This document shows, piece by piece, positions 42,956 to 54,855 of a stretch of 64,000 bases of DNA. How positions within the stretch are numbered: position 1 is the stretch's first letter; every line of letters starts with the position of its first letter. The stretch lies in NCBI RefSeq assembly GCF_902806685.2, contig NC_048553.1, forward strand, positions 13,621,440 through 13,685,439, in the 5' to 3' direction. The stretch is from Maniola hyperantus. Taxonomy: Eukaryota > Arthropoda > Insecta > Lepidoptera > Nymphalidae. Below the pieces are notes generated by a model, which saw nothing but the letters and a program-made list of their open reading frames with translations, had not been told where the DNA came from and searched no databases. A program made the translations under genes and the position numbers.

Positions 42956-43154
42956 AACTAAAGTGTTTATCAAGTCGTTGTACAAGTGGGGAGAACTGCG
43001 TATGTAGGTGGTGATATGAATGGTTCCACGACGGAGGCTGCGCGGGAATGAAGCCGCTACACAATACATCAGCGACTCGCTGCAAAAACCAGCATAACAA
43101 ACAATTAGTCAATCGTGTACGAATGCGGCGATCACAGTTTTTGTGACCATACAC

Positions 43155-43364
43155 CATACACTCGACTCAACTATATAGAGCCGGCATACACTCGACTCAA
43201 CTATATAGAGCCGGCATACACTCGACTCAACTATATAGAGCCGGCATACACTCGACTCAACTATATAGAGCCGGCATACACTCGACTCAACTATATAGAG
43301 CCGGCATACACTCGACTCAACTATATAGAGCCGGCATACACTCAACTCAACTATATAGAGCCGG
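43155..43364 (+). repeat. 30-bp minisatellite, 7 units
   Basis: Seven head-to-tail copies of a 30-bp unit beginning catacactcgactcaactat and ending gagccgg. The first six are identical, and the last has one G-to-A change (ctcaactcaa). Confidence 0.97.
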
Positions 43365-43486
43365 TTTTAAAATATTCAACTATTGTAATAAATTATCTCT
43401 GACTATAGTGCGCCTAAAGTGATCTGAGATACACCCGATCTACAGCAGCCGGCAAGAAATATTGTACATCGACCTTTATAATGAGA

Positions 43487-43692
43487 CTAGCTTATGCTCG
43501 CGACTTCGTCCGCGTGGACTTCAAAAACTTCAAACTTCTATTTTACCCCCTTAGGGGTTGAATTTTCAAAAATCCTTTCTTAGCGGATGGCTATACGTTA
43601 TAATAGCTATTGGAATGCCCAGCCCGATCCGTCCAGTAGTTTGAACTGTACGTTGATGGATCAGTCAGTCAGTAAGCTTTTGCTTTTATATT
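43487..43692 (-). mobile_element. Helitron, family H2
   Basis: CTAG at 43487-43490, hairpin gctcgcgacttcgtccgcg, full body and GTCA repeat at right. It is preceded by an M1 fragment (ttgtacatcgaccttta) that stops at the Helitron boundary. Confidence 0.8.
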
Positions 43693-43695
43693 ATA

Positions 43696-44280
43696 CTAGC
43701 TTCTGCCCGCGGCTTCGCCCGCGTGGCCTACAGGAAACAAATAACATTTTTTTTTTCAGAAACAAACATTATAACATCAGGACGCGCACTCTGAACAGCA
43801 CCGAATAACACATATAACCTTCCAACCCCCATTTCACCCCTTTGGGGGGGGGGGGGGGGGATTTTCTCATAGTCGTTTCTTAGATGACACCTAACCTCAA
43901 GAAAAAACCTACTTTCCAAATTTCAAGTTAATTATAATATCAAAATAATTAAAACTTTCCCATACAAACTTTCATCCCCTATTTTACCACCCTTACGGGC
44001 AAATTTTCCAAAAATCCTGAAACATCTATTTCTTAACTTGTGACCGAAAACCCAAATACCAATTTTCATGCAAATAACTTGAAAAATGACCGACTTTCAT
44101 ACAAACTTCCATCCCCCATTTAACCCACTTAGGGGTGGAATTTCGAAAATTCCTTTCTTAGTGGATACTTTCTCTTAACAAAGAATAGACCCTCCAATTT
44201 TCATGCTTTTAGGACCAGCGGTTTAGGCTGTGCGTTGATATCTATGTCAGTCAGTCAGTCAGTCAGGACTTTGAATTTTA
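43696..44280 (-). mobile_element. Long Helitron related to H2
   Basis: CTAG at 43696-43699 and hairpin gcccgcggcttcgcccgcg. The interior repeats the motif 'catacaaactttcatcccc-ttt-accac' two to three times (about 43800, 43960 and 44098), and a G run lies at 43846-43860. The 5' end is the GTCA repeat at 44249-44265. It is longer than ordinary H2 copies and non-coding. Confidence 0.65.
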
Positions 44281-45063
44281 TCTACACTAATCTACACTAA
44301 TATTATAAAGAGGAAAACTTTGTTTGTTTGTTTGTTTGTTTGTTTGTTTGTTTGTTTGTTTGATTGTACTGAATAGGCTCAAAAACTACTGGACCGATTT
44401 TAAAAATTCTTTCACCATTCGAAAGCTACATTATCCACGAGTAACATAGGCTATATTTTATTTTGGAAAAAAATAGGGTTCCGTAAGATATTTGGGTTTT
44501 CGGTCACAAGTTGTAAAAAATCAACCAGAAAAGTTACTTATTTTGCGTACGCTGCCTAAACTATAAAAGATAGAACCATAAAATGTTCTAATTAATTGTA
44601 GATCTTATAAATATCTACAAAAAAGTCCACGACACACTATACCCATCTATGTCGAGTGAGGCACAGCAACCATTTTTTTATTTAAAAATCTTGAATTTTT
44701 TTTGGACTACATTTAAACGCGTTTATTTTACTCATGCTATTAATCCTTATCAAAATAAATGATTTCATCACTAAGAACAGTTTATGGAGATAATATTTGG
44801 TCTTTGAATGATTAAATTGGACGTTTGGTTTTGAAGTTATGGCGAAATTAAAATATTACGATTTCTGCTGCACGGCCCGTTGCGAAGTGGGCGTCACCAA
44901 GGCGGGGGTGCGCGTGCGGGAGGGGAGTTTAGATCTATGACTATGAGTAATTCGGCAACAAATGAAGCTATGAAGAACCTATGTATTTCAGGATTTTCGG
45001 AAATTCAACCCCCACCTCGATTTTCTAAATTCCACCCGAGCGAAGCCGGGGCGGGTCAGCTAG
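44281..45063 (+). mobile_element. Helitron, family H3, full length
   Basis: Starts TCTACACTAA (doubled) after A at 44280, then a TTTG repeat. It ends gcgaagccggggcgggtcagCTAG at 45060-45063, followed by T. It is the only copy in the window with both H3 termini and so defines the parts missing from the array at 50016-52635. It abuts the preceding Helitron without spacer. Confidence 0.85.
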
Positions 45064-45225
45064 TATTATATAGATTTAGATATCAACATGCATCTCATCA
45101 AGCGACTGGCTGATTCTAGACCTGTAATATAACGAAGACAAAGACTAAGAACGGAAAAGACATTCGAACGGGATTTCAGAAACCTAAATACATAGGAGTC
45201 TAGACGAAGTCGAGGCAAACTAATG

Positions 45226-45400
45226 TAGAATAGAATAGAATAGAATAGAATTTATTTTTATTCAAGTAGACTTATTACAAGTTCTTAGGAATCGTTAACT
45301 AGTTTAATTTACCACTGGGTCGGAATGCTGTTCCTACCGAGAAGAACCAGCAAGAAACTCGGCGGTTGCTCTTTTCAAGTCAGGTCTTTGTACTACAGCT
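45226..45400 (-). mobile_element. LINE 3' end with ATTCT tail
   Basis: On the minus strand a non-coding 3' UTR ends ttgaataaaaataaattctattct with tandem ATTCT. The word gaaactcggcggttgctctt is one I recall from lepidopteran LINE 3' ends. Confidence 0.5.
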
Positions 45401-45444
45401 TAATTACACAGCCAAGGAAGTACTGTTAACTGTACCTATAATGT

Positions 45445-45599
45445 GTACAAAATGAGTTCTCATGTGCCATTTTGACTTTGTGTCAACTGTCATGTCAAAA
45501 GTACAATTTTAGTACTTACTTATTTTAAAGTTGAACCGCACTTTTGACATGACAGCTAACCCATAGAGTTAAAATGGCGCATGAGAACTCATTTCGTAC
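45445..45599. mobile_element. MITE, family M5
   Basis: The outer inverted arms gtacaaaatgagttctcatg and catgagaactcatttcgtac enclose second arms gtcatgtcaaaagta / cttttgacatgacag. The whole 155 bp folds back. It lies 55 bp before the large minisatellite. Confidence 0.8.
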
Positions 45600-45654
45600 G
45601 GACTATGCCAATAGCGAGTGTGTAAGTGGTCACAAGCGTGTCGCAAGGCGATTG

Positions 45655-47880
45655 TTATCACGACGGGGACGCGGCTGCCATCTCTTATCACGACGGGGAC
45701 GCGGCTGCCATCTCTTATCACGACGGGGACGCGGCTGCCATCTCTTATCACGACGGGGACGCGGCTGCCATCTCTTATCACGACGGGGACGCGGCTGCCA
45801 TCTCTTATCACGACGGGAACGCGGCTGCCATCTCTTATCACGACGGGGACGCGGCTGCCATCTCTTATCACGACGGGGACGCGGCTGCCATCTCTTATCA
45901 CGACGGGGACGCGGCTGCCATCTCTTATCACGACGGGGACGCGGCTGCCATCTCTTATCACGACGGGGACGCGGCTGCCATCTCTTATCACGACGGGGAC
46001 GCGGCTGCCATCTCTTATCACGACGGGGACGCGGCTGCCATCTCTTATTACGACGGGGACGCGGCTGCCATCTCTTATCACGACGGGGACGCGGCTGCCA
46101 TCTTTTATCACGACGGGGACGCGGCTGCCATCTCTTATCACGACGGGGACGCGGCTGCCATCTCTTATCACGACGGGGACGCGGCTGCCATCTCTTATCA
46201 CGACGGGGACGCGGCTGCCATCTCTTATCAAGACGGGGACGCGGCTGCCATCTCTTATCACGACGGGGACGCGGCTGCCATCTCTTATCACGACGGGGAC
46301 GCGGCTGCCATCTCTTATCACGACGGGGACGCGGCTGCCATCTCTTATCACGACGGGGACGCGGCTGCCATCTCTTATCACGACGGGGACGCGGCTGCCA
46401 TCTCTTATCACGACGGGGACGCGGCTGCCATCTCTTATCACGACGGGGACGCGGCTGCCATCTCTTATCACGACGGGGACGCGGCTGCCATCTCTTATCA
46501 CGACGGGGACGCGGCTGCCATCTCTTATCACGACGGGGACGCGGCTGCCATCTCTTATCACGACGGGGACGCGGCTGCCATCTCTTATCACGACGGGGAC
46601 GCGGCTGCCATCTCTTATCACGACGGGGACGCGGCTGCCATTCTCTTATCACGACGGGGACGCGGCTGCCATCTCTTATCACGACGGGGACGCGGCTGCC
46701 ATCTCTTATCACGACGGGGACGCGGCTGCCATCTCTTATCACGACGGGGACGCGGCTGCCATCTCTTATCACGACGGGGACGCGGCTGCCATCTCTTATC
46801 ACGACGGGGACGCGGCTGCCATCTCTTATCACGACGGGGACGCGGCTGCCATCTCTTATCACGACGGGGACGCGGCTGCCATCTCTTATCACGACGGGGA
46901 CGCGGCTGCCATCTCTTATCACGACGGGGACGCGGCTGCCATCTCTTATCACGACGGGGACGCGGCTGCCATCTCTTATCACGACGGGGACGCGGCTGCC
47001 ATCTCTTATCACGACGGGGACGCGGCTGCCATCTCTTATCAAGACGGGGACGCGGCTGCCATCTCTTATCACGACGGGGACGCGGCTGCCATCTCTTATC
47101 ACGACGGGGACGCGGCTGCCATCTCTTATCACGACGGGGACGCGGCTGCCATCTCTTATCACGACGGGGACGCGGCTGCCATCTCTTATCACGACGGGGA
47201 CGCGGCTGCCATCTCTTATCACGACGGGGACGCGGCTGCCATCTCTTATCACGACGGGGACGCGGCTGCCATCTCTTATCACGACGGGGACGCGGCTGCC
47301 ATCTCTTATCACGACGGGGACGCGGCTGCCATCTCTTATCACGACGGGGACGCGGCTGCCATCTCTTATCACGACGGGGACGCGGCTGCCATCTCTTATC
47401 ACGACGGGGACGCGGCTGCCATCTCTTATCACGACGGGGACGCGGCTGCCATCTCTTATCACGACGGGGACGCGGCTGCCATCTCTTATCACGACGGGGA
47501 CGCGGCTGCCATCTCTTATCACGACGGGGACGCGGCTGCCATCTCTTATCACGACGGGGACGCGGCTGCCATCTCTTATCACGACGGGGACGCGGCTGCC
47601 ATCTCTTATCACGACGGGGACGCGGCTGCCATCTCTTATCACGACGGGGACGCGGCTGCCATCTCTTATCACGACGGGGACGCGGCTGCCATCTCTTATC
47701 ACGACGGGGACGCGGCTGCCATCTCTTATCACGACGGGGACGCGGCTGCCATCTCTTATCACGACGGGGACGCGGCTGCCATCTCTTATCACGACGGGGA
47801 CGCGGCTGCCATCTCTTATCACGACGGGGACGCGGCTGCCATCTCTTATCACGACGGGGACGCGGCTGCCATCTCTTATC
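45655..47880. repeat. 30-bp GC-rich minisatellite, about 74 units
   Basis: The unit begins cgacggggacgcggctgcca and is 30 bp, 19 of them G or C. I count 32 units from 45661 to 46620, one 31-bp unit (extra T near 46641), then 41 more. Variants are rare: G-to-A at about 45818, single changes near 46050 and 46104, and the same C-to-A change at 46231 and 47042. Because 30 is divisible by 3 and the unit lacks stops in five frames, very long artificial frames appear on both strands. There is no evidence that any is a gene. Confidence 0.97.
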
Positions 47881-48889
47881 GCAGACTCCTTTATTTCTTT
47901 TGAAATTGCTCTTCTGGTGGGCTTGTTTACCTTTTGTCATTCTTTTCTTTTCTTTGAATCCACGTAACTGAAGAAGGAAGTAGGATCCTCATTAAAATAT
48001 AATATGTATATTAACAATAACGCACGCGCAGGTTTGCACAGGACTGAGCGACCGTGGGCGAATGGCGCGAGTAATCGCTCGTCGCACTTGCACACTCGCT
48101 TATAGCCCGGCGACAAAACTATCGAAACTACACACTCGCTTCCAGCTGATCGCCAACTCTGGTTTCCAGTTCTACTCGTTTCTCGTTCATCGTTGACGGT
48201 CAGACCACTGCCTTTAGGGATCTTATAACAAAACGTCGAAGCTTCGACGTCACAGGCAGGCGTCAAATGTTGGTCGGTACATTTACGTCACCATTATTTG
48301 ACATGTCGATTCAGGATCAAACCTTGAGCTAGCGCGCACCACGGTACGTGTTTTTTTCTCCCCGTAAAGTCTCTGAAATAGAACTACATAGAAGCGCGCG
48401 CACTGCGGAATTAATTCCGCACCGGATTTTACTTGATTTAAATTTAAATTCAAATATCATATATTTATCACCTGTATTGTGCGTGTCTGCAGTGTGCAGC
48501 GTGGCGCAGCGGTAGTGTAGTGACGTCACACAGTCGATAGTATCGAAAGGCCATTACGGTAATTGAATCTGTCCGGCGCGGCGCGGTAACTGGTAACGTG
48601 TAACTATCGCACCAATTAGCCAGACGTGTGTGAAATTTTAAATAACTACCCGCTCTATGCAGGGCTGCCATAGAGAACATACAAAATCGATTTTAAGGCT
48701 GTAATTGCATCTGGCGTTTCTAATGAAAACAAAAATAAATCTAATGTGTAAGTTGACCTAAAATCTTTTTTAACCGACTTCTTTTAAGTTTACCTAGTAG
48801 TTTTACGACGCACTACGGGATTCAGCGGGAGTTGCAAAGTATTCTGACCTTTATCTTACCTTATATTTATGTGCGAAAAAAATCTACTG
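47881..48889. other. Mostly unassigned; includes dispersed repeat copy 2
   Basis: Positions 48215-48330 match 12290-12455. The 48000-48170 part is GC-rich with two cacactcgctt words and no gene. The rest is unassigned. Confidence 0.4.
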
Positions 48890-49165
48890 AAAAACTGATC
48901 TAGTGCGAGTTGGACTCGAACACGAAGGGTTCCGTACCATCGTATAACAACTTAACAAGTAACACATTTTTTTTGCATGGCGGACAGATTATTTGTTAGT
49001 TGTTGTTAGAGCGGCAGTAGGAATACACACTCTGTAAAAATTCCAACTCTCTATCTGTTACGGTTCATGAGATTAAAGCCCGCTGACATACAGACAGACA
49101 CACGGACGGGCGGATAGCAGAGGCTTAGTAATAGGGTCTCGTTGGCTTCTACAGAACTCTAAGAG
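48890..49165 (+). mobile_element. Dispersed repeat, family R2
   Basis: ctagtgcgagttggactcg, gaagggttccgtaccat, ttgttgttagagcggc, cggttcatgagatt and agtaatagggtctcg form the R2 order. Diverged but nearly full length. Confidence 0.6.
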
Positions 49166-49392
49166 GAATGTCCGGAGAATACAGGACGGATGGCAAGCCT
49201 ATGGCATGGCGAAAGGTTCGATTCCGACGCAGCGTTTTTGTGCCAATCTAATTAGCAGCCACTTAACGATTATATTAATGCGGACTGCATCTGGACTGCA
49301 GTGCGCACGCACCATAAGTGGATACCTAATTACCGGTATATTATTACAAATACATAATATTGCTTCTATCTGCGGGTTGCGTAACAATCAAA

Positions 49393-49818
49393 TTTTTAGG
49401 GCTCCGTACCTCAAAAGGAAAAACGGAACCCTTATAACTTTGCTGTCTGTCTGTCAAGAAACTTATAGGGTACTTCCCGTTGACCTAAAATCATAAGGTA
49501 GGTAGGTAGGTCTGATAGCACACGTAGCGGGAAAAAATCCAAAAACCTTGAATTTGTGGTTACATCACAAAAAAAATTGAAAATGTTTTCATGAACAAAT
49601 ACCTAATCAGTATTTTGAACTTTCAAAGTAAGATAACTATATCAAGTGGGTGGTATCAGATGAAAAGGCTTTACCTGTACATTCTAAAACAGGTTTTTAT
49701 TTATTTTTATGCGTACCTAATAGTTTTTGATTTATCGTGCAAAATGTCGAAAAAATACGACTGGAGTACGGAACCCTCGCCTCGGTGCGCGAGTCTGACT
49801 CGCACTTGGCCGGTTTTG
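49393..49818 (-). mobile_element. Dispersed repeat, family R1
   Basis: Left end ttttagggctccgtacctca, right end cgcgagtctgactcgcacttggccgg. It has a GTAG/GTCT repeat near 49497-49512. Full length. Confidence 0.75.
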
Positions 49819-49853
49819 TTACTGCAATATACCTACTATGACAGTAAAATAGC

Positions 49854-50015
49854 GGTGATAACCTAGTGATTAAGACGTTGGCCTCCTATTCGGGAGGTCA
49901 GGGGTTCGATCCCGGGCACGCATCTCTAACTTATCGTAGTCGATATAATGTGTTGTATGCGTTTTAAGTAATTAAATTAATCATGACTTGTTTTATTTAA
50001 CGGTAAAGGAAATCA
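49854..50015 (+). mobile_element. SINE S1, left part, interrupted
   Basis: A box gataacctagtgattaag and B box gggttcgatcccggg, then the S1 body up to ggaaatca. The text stops mid-body at 50015 and resumes at 52636. Confidence 0.85.
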
Positions 50016-52635
50016 TCTACATCTACACTAATATTATAAAGAGGAAAACTTTGTTTGTATGTTTGTTTGTTTGTACTGAATAGGCTCAAAAACTACTGGA
50101 CCGATTTTAAAAATTCTTTCACCATTCGAAAGCTACATTATCCACGAGTAACATAGGCTATATTTATTTTGGAAAAAAATAGGGTTCCGTAAGATATTTG
50201 GGTTTTTCGGACACAAGGTGTAAAAAATCAACCAGAAAAGTTACTTATTTTGCGTACGCTGCCTAAACTATAAAAGATAGAACCATAAAATGTTCTAATT
50301 AATTGTAGATCTTATAAATATCTACAAAAAAGTCCGCGACACACTATACCCATCTATGTCGAGTGAGGCACAGCAACCATTTTTTTATTTAAAAATCTTG
50401 AATTTTTTTTGGACTACATTTAAACGCGTTTATTTTACTCATGCTATTAATCCTTATCAAAATAAATGATTTCATCACTAAGAACAGTTTATGGAGATAA
50501 TATTTGGTCTTTGAATGATTAAAATTGGACGTTTGGTTTTGAAGTTATGGCGAAATTAAAATATTACGATTTCTGCTGCACGGCCCGTTGTCTACACTAA
50601 TATTATAAAGAGGAAAACTTTGTTTGTTTGTTTGTTTGTTTGTACTGAATAGGCTCAAAAACTACTGGACCGATTTTAAAAATTCTTTCACCATTCGAAA
50701 GCTACATTATCCACGAGTAACATAGGCTATATTTTATTTTGGAAAAAAAATAGGGTTCCGTAAGATATTTGGGTTTTTCGGACACAGGTGTAAAAAATCA
50801 ACCAGAAAAGTTACTTATTTTGCGTACGCTGCCTAAACTATAAAAGATAGAACCATAAAATGTTCTAATTAATTGTAGATCTTATAAATATCTACAAAAA
50901 AGTCCGCGACACACTATACCCATCTATGTCGAGTGAGGCACAGCAACCATTTTTTTATTTAAAAATCTTGAATTTTTTTTGGACTACATTTAAACGCGTT
51001 TATTTTACTCATGCTATTAATCCTTATCAAAATAAATGATTTCATCACTAAGAACAGTTTATGGAGATAATATTTGGTCTTTGAATGATTAAAATTGGAC
51101 GTTTGGTTTTGAAGTTATGGCGAAATTAAAATATTACGATTTCTGCTGCACGGCCCGTTGTCTACACTAATATTATAAAGAGGAAAACTTTGTTTGTTTG
51201 TTTGTTTGTTTGTTTGTTTGTTTGTTTGATTGTACTGAATAGGCTCAAAAACTACTGGACCGATTTTAAAAATTCTTTCACCATTCGAAAGCTACATTAT
51301 CCACGAGTAACATAGGCTATATTTTATTTTGGAAAAAATAGGGTTCCGTAAGATATTTTGGTTTTTCGGACACAAGGTGTAAAAAATCAACCAGAAAAGT
51401 TACTTATTTTGCGTACGCTGCCTAAACTATAAAAGATAGAACCATAAAATGTTCTAATTAATTGTAGATCTTATAAATATCTACAAAAAAGTCCGCGACA
51501 CACTATACCCATCTATGTCGAGTGAGGCACAGCAACCATTTTTTTATTTAAAATCTTGAATTTTTTTTGGACTACATTTAAACGCGTTTATTTTACTCAT
51601 GCTATTAATCCTTATCAAAATAAATGATTTCATCACTAAGAACAGTTTATGGAGATAATATTTGGTCTTTGAATGATTAAAATTGGACGTTTTGGTTTTG
51701 AAGTTATGGCGAAATTAAAATAGTACGATTTCTGCTGCACGGCCCGTTGTATTATATAAAGAGGTAATGTCGTTAAGTTTGTTTGTAGGGGGTAATCTTT
51801 AGAACTACTGAACCGATTTTAAAAATTCTTTCACCAGTAGAAAGCTACATTATTCCTGAGTGACATAGGCTATACGGGATCTTTAAAAACCTAAATCTAC
51901 GCGGGCGAAGCCGCGGGGATCATATTATATAAAGAGGTAATGTCGTTAAGTTTGTTTGTAGGGGGTAATCTTTAGAACTACTGAACCGATTTTAAAAATT
52001 CTTTCACCAGTAGAAAGCTACATTATTCCTGAGTGACATAGGCTATACGGGATCTTTAAAAACCTAAATCTACGCGGGCGAAGCCGCGGGGATCAGCTAG
52101 TATTATATAAAGAGGTAATGTCGTTAAGTTTGTTTGTAGGGGGTAATCTTTAGAACTACTGAACCGATTTTAAAAATTCTTTCACCAGTAGAAAGCTACA
52201 TTATTCCTGAGTGACATAGGCTATACGGGATCTTTAAAAACCTAAATCTACGCGGGCGAAGCCGCGGGGATCAGCTAGTATTATATAAAGAGGTAAATGT
52301 CGTTAAGTTTGTTTGTAGGGGGTAATCTTTAGAACTACTGAACCGATTTTAAAAATTCTTTCACCAGTAGAAAGCTACATTATTCCTGAGTGACATAGGC
52401 TATACGGGATCTTTAAAAACCTAAATCTACGCGGGCGAAGCCGCGGGGATCAGCTAGTATTATATAAAGAGGTAATGTCGTTAAGTTTGTTTGTAGGGGG
52501 TAATCTTTAGAACTACTAAACCGATTTTAAAAATTCTTTCACCAGTAGAAAGCTACATTATTCCTGAGTGACATAGGCTATACGGGATCTTTAAAAACCT
52601 AAATCTACGCGGGCGAAGCCGCGGGGATCAGCTAG
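50016..52635 (+). mobile_element. Tandem Helitron array inside a SINE
   Basis: The 2,620-bp insertion begins TC after A (50015) and ends CTAG before T (52636), exactly the Helitron A^T rule. Units: three H3-type units lacking the 3' end (50022-50590, 50591-51160, 51161-51749), each ending cacggcccgttg, then five short units. The short units are 51750-51922, 51923-52100, 52101-52278, 52279-52457 and 52458-52635, about 178 bp each. The first short unit lacks GCTAG at its end. Units within each class are nearly identical. No transposase or helicase is encoded. Confidence 0.9.
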
Positions 52636-52725
52636 TCGTGAATAAACCTGCATGCCTGAGAGTTCTCTATAATGTTGTCAAAGGTGTGAAGTTAGCCGAG
52701 CCGCACTGGTGTACTAACCAAAGCA
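52636..52725 (+). mobile_element. SINE S1, right part
   Basis: tcgtgaataaacctgcatgc, ctgagagttctctataatgt and aaggtgtgaag continue the S1 body cut at 50015. The 3' end is decayed. Confidence 0.8.
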
Positions 52726-52759
52726 ACGTGTACTAACTAAATAGATATCTAAATCTAAA

Positions 52760-52987
52760 TATATAAAAGGAAAAGGTGACTGACTGTCTGACTGACTGAC
52801 TGACTGATCTATCAACGCACAGCTCAAACTCTTGGACGGATCAGGTGGAAATTTGGCATGCAGATATAGTTATTACGACGTAGGCATCCGGTAAGAAAGG
52901 ATTTTTGAAAATTCAACCCCTGAGGGCGGGAAATAGGGGTTTGAAATTTGTGTAGTCCACGCGGACGAAGTCGCGAGCATAAGCTAG
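52760..52987 (+). mobile_element. Helitron, family H2, well preserved
   Basis: tataaaaggaaaaggtgactgact at the 5' end. Hairpin cgcggacgaagtcgcgagca and CTAG at 52984-52987, followed by T. The best H2 copy in the window. Confidence 0.85.
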
Positions 52988-53261
52988 TCTATCTATAAAT
53001 AAATAAATTTAAAATTAAAAAAAATAAAAACATGGTTTTAATGTGTTTTAGACAAATTTGTTTTTTGTTAAAATACTTACTGGTTTTTTTCAAAGTTATG
53101 AAAGAAATGGGTTGTTTCGCATCGAATTATTTGATGTTGTTTCGATTTTCGTTCACGGGGTATTCGTGGACTGCGAATGAAAAGTGGACTACAGTGTCAA
53201 AAGTTTGTTATTTTCTGCTGAATTGAATTGACCAAATTCAGAGGCTTCTAAAATCCTAATC

Positions 53262-53449
53262 CTAATAATATTATAAATGTTTGGATGTTTGTTACTTAAT
53301 CACGCTAAAACTACTGGGCGGATTTGGCTGAAATTTGGAATAGAGATAGATTAACACATAGGCTACTTTTTATCGCGAAAAATCAAAGGGTTCCCACGAG
53401 ATTTTTAAAAACCAAATTCCTCGCAGACGAAGTCGCGGCATTCAGCTAG
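53262..53449 (+). mobile_element. Helitron, family H1
   Basis: cctaataatattataaatg, tttggctgaaatttgg, ctactttttatcgcgaaaaa and cgcagacgaagtcgcggc, with CTAG at 53446-53449. Confidence 0.75.
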
Positions 53450-53534
53450 TATGTCATAATTGGCTAATTCATAAGTTTACAAGCGTAAAGTGATGTGATA
53501 TTTGATAAATCGGTTCTACCGAGCATCAAACACG

Positions 53535-53576
53535 ATTCGGCGTCGCTCGTCGCTCGTCGCTCGTCGCTCGTCGCTG
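53535..53576. repeat. cgtcgct tandem repeat
   Basis: About five to six 7-bp units. Confidence 0.85.
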
Positions 53577-54134
53577 CAGGCTACAATCAACGATTTATAG
53601 CCGTATCCATTGACACATCTTGATTCATTGTGACGTCAGCGAATTCGACTTGTCAGCTGCACAGTGCACACTATAAACATAGACCTTCACACTACACGCA
53701 AAAATGGACCATATATCTATATGTAGTTAAATGCCAGTTTCCATTGCAAGTAATAATGTTTTAGTGTGTGGCACAGTTTATCAGGTTGTTCAACATACGC
53801 TGTACATGTACGGAACCAATGGGGCGCGATACATTGTAATAATGACACAGCGTAGCATGAACTGGACATAATGTTGTGACGGTGCGAGTTGCATGGAGCA
53901 GGAAGGTTGCGGGTTGCGCGTCAGTTGTGGCGACAAAGGAGTTAATTACACTTTGGTTGCCTGGAAGAGGTAGTAGCGATAAAGCCTGTTATATTGTTGT
54001 TTTGTTTTCTACGAGTGTACAGTTTACTGTAAATACTAATTTTGTGGTGTACCTACAATAAAAGTAAGTACCATTCATTTTCAATAAGTTTTGACAGGGA
54101 CAGCCAATCTGGACACTATAGCTAATTTGGATAC

Positions 54135-54415
54135 TCTATAACGCACGATCGGTGAGAGGTCCACCTTCTTTTCGGGAGTTCGGCGGTTCGATCCCGGGCA
54201 CGCACCTCGAAAAGAGGGGTCCTCTACATTTTGAGCTTTGAGTGCGTTTTAAGCAATGAAATATCACTTGCTTTAACGGTGACAGAAGATCTGCATGCCT
54301 GAGAGCTCTCCACTATGTTCCCACCACTGGGCCAGCGTGGTAGACTATGGCCAAACCCCTGTCATCCTGAGGAGACCTGTGCTCAGTAGTGAACCGATGA
54401 TGTCTTGATGATAAT
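54135..54415 (+). mobile_element. SINE, family S1
   Basis: B box cggttcgatcccgggc and an S1 body with small changes. Immediately followed by an H1 Helitron 3' end (54422-54453, acggacgaagtcgcgggcat then CTAG). Confidence 0.75.
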
Positions 54416-54655
54416 GCTATACCCACACGGACGAAGTCGCGGGCATCATCTAGTCGAAATTAATATAAAATAGCCACAAGCTTTATGTTATCATCTCTCA
54501 TTAGTCAAAGGATTAATTATACTGACTGTAACAGACGATCAGTAGTTAACTGTCATTAATCTGCTAATCGTTGAATTATGTTCGAGGATTCAGTAGTATT
54601 ATCATTAATCCTTGATATACTAATAATTATATTCAGTTCATTTATTTTGAACCTT

Positions 54656-54855
54656 CCCGCGGCTTCGCCCGCGTGGATTTAGGTTTTATAAAATCTCGAT
54701 GGAACTTTTGATTTTTCAGGACAAAAAGTATGTCCATCCCCAGGATATAAGCTAACTCTGTACCAAATTTAATCAAAATCGGTTAAACTGTTGGGCCGTG
54801 AAAAGTTAGCAGACATACAGACAGACACACTTTCGCATTTATAATATTAGTATGC
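54656..54855 (-). mobile_element. Helitron, family H1
   Basis: Minus-strand copy: hairpin cccgcggcttcgcccgcg at left, body aaaattttgatttttcagg-like, and GACA repeat then cgcatttataatattagtat at right. The CTAG is lost. Confidence 0.75.

Noticed and set aside
43109..43402. Open frames across the 7-unit minisatellite
   Set aside because: Same artefact: repeat unit divisible by three without stops.
45569..47971. Very long open frames (350 to 797 codons) on both strands across the minisatellite
   Set aside because: They are a by-product of a stop-free 30-bp unit with length divisible by three. Five frames are open at once, and none has non-repetitive coding flanks.
50016..52635. CRISPR-like array
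   Set aside because: Units are directly adjacent without unique spacers, are 170-590 bp long, and end in Helitron termini.
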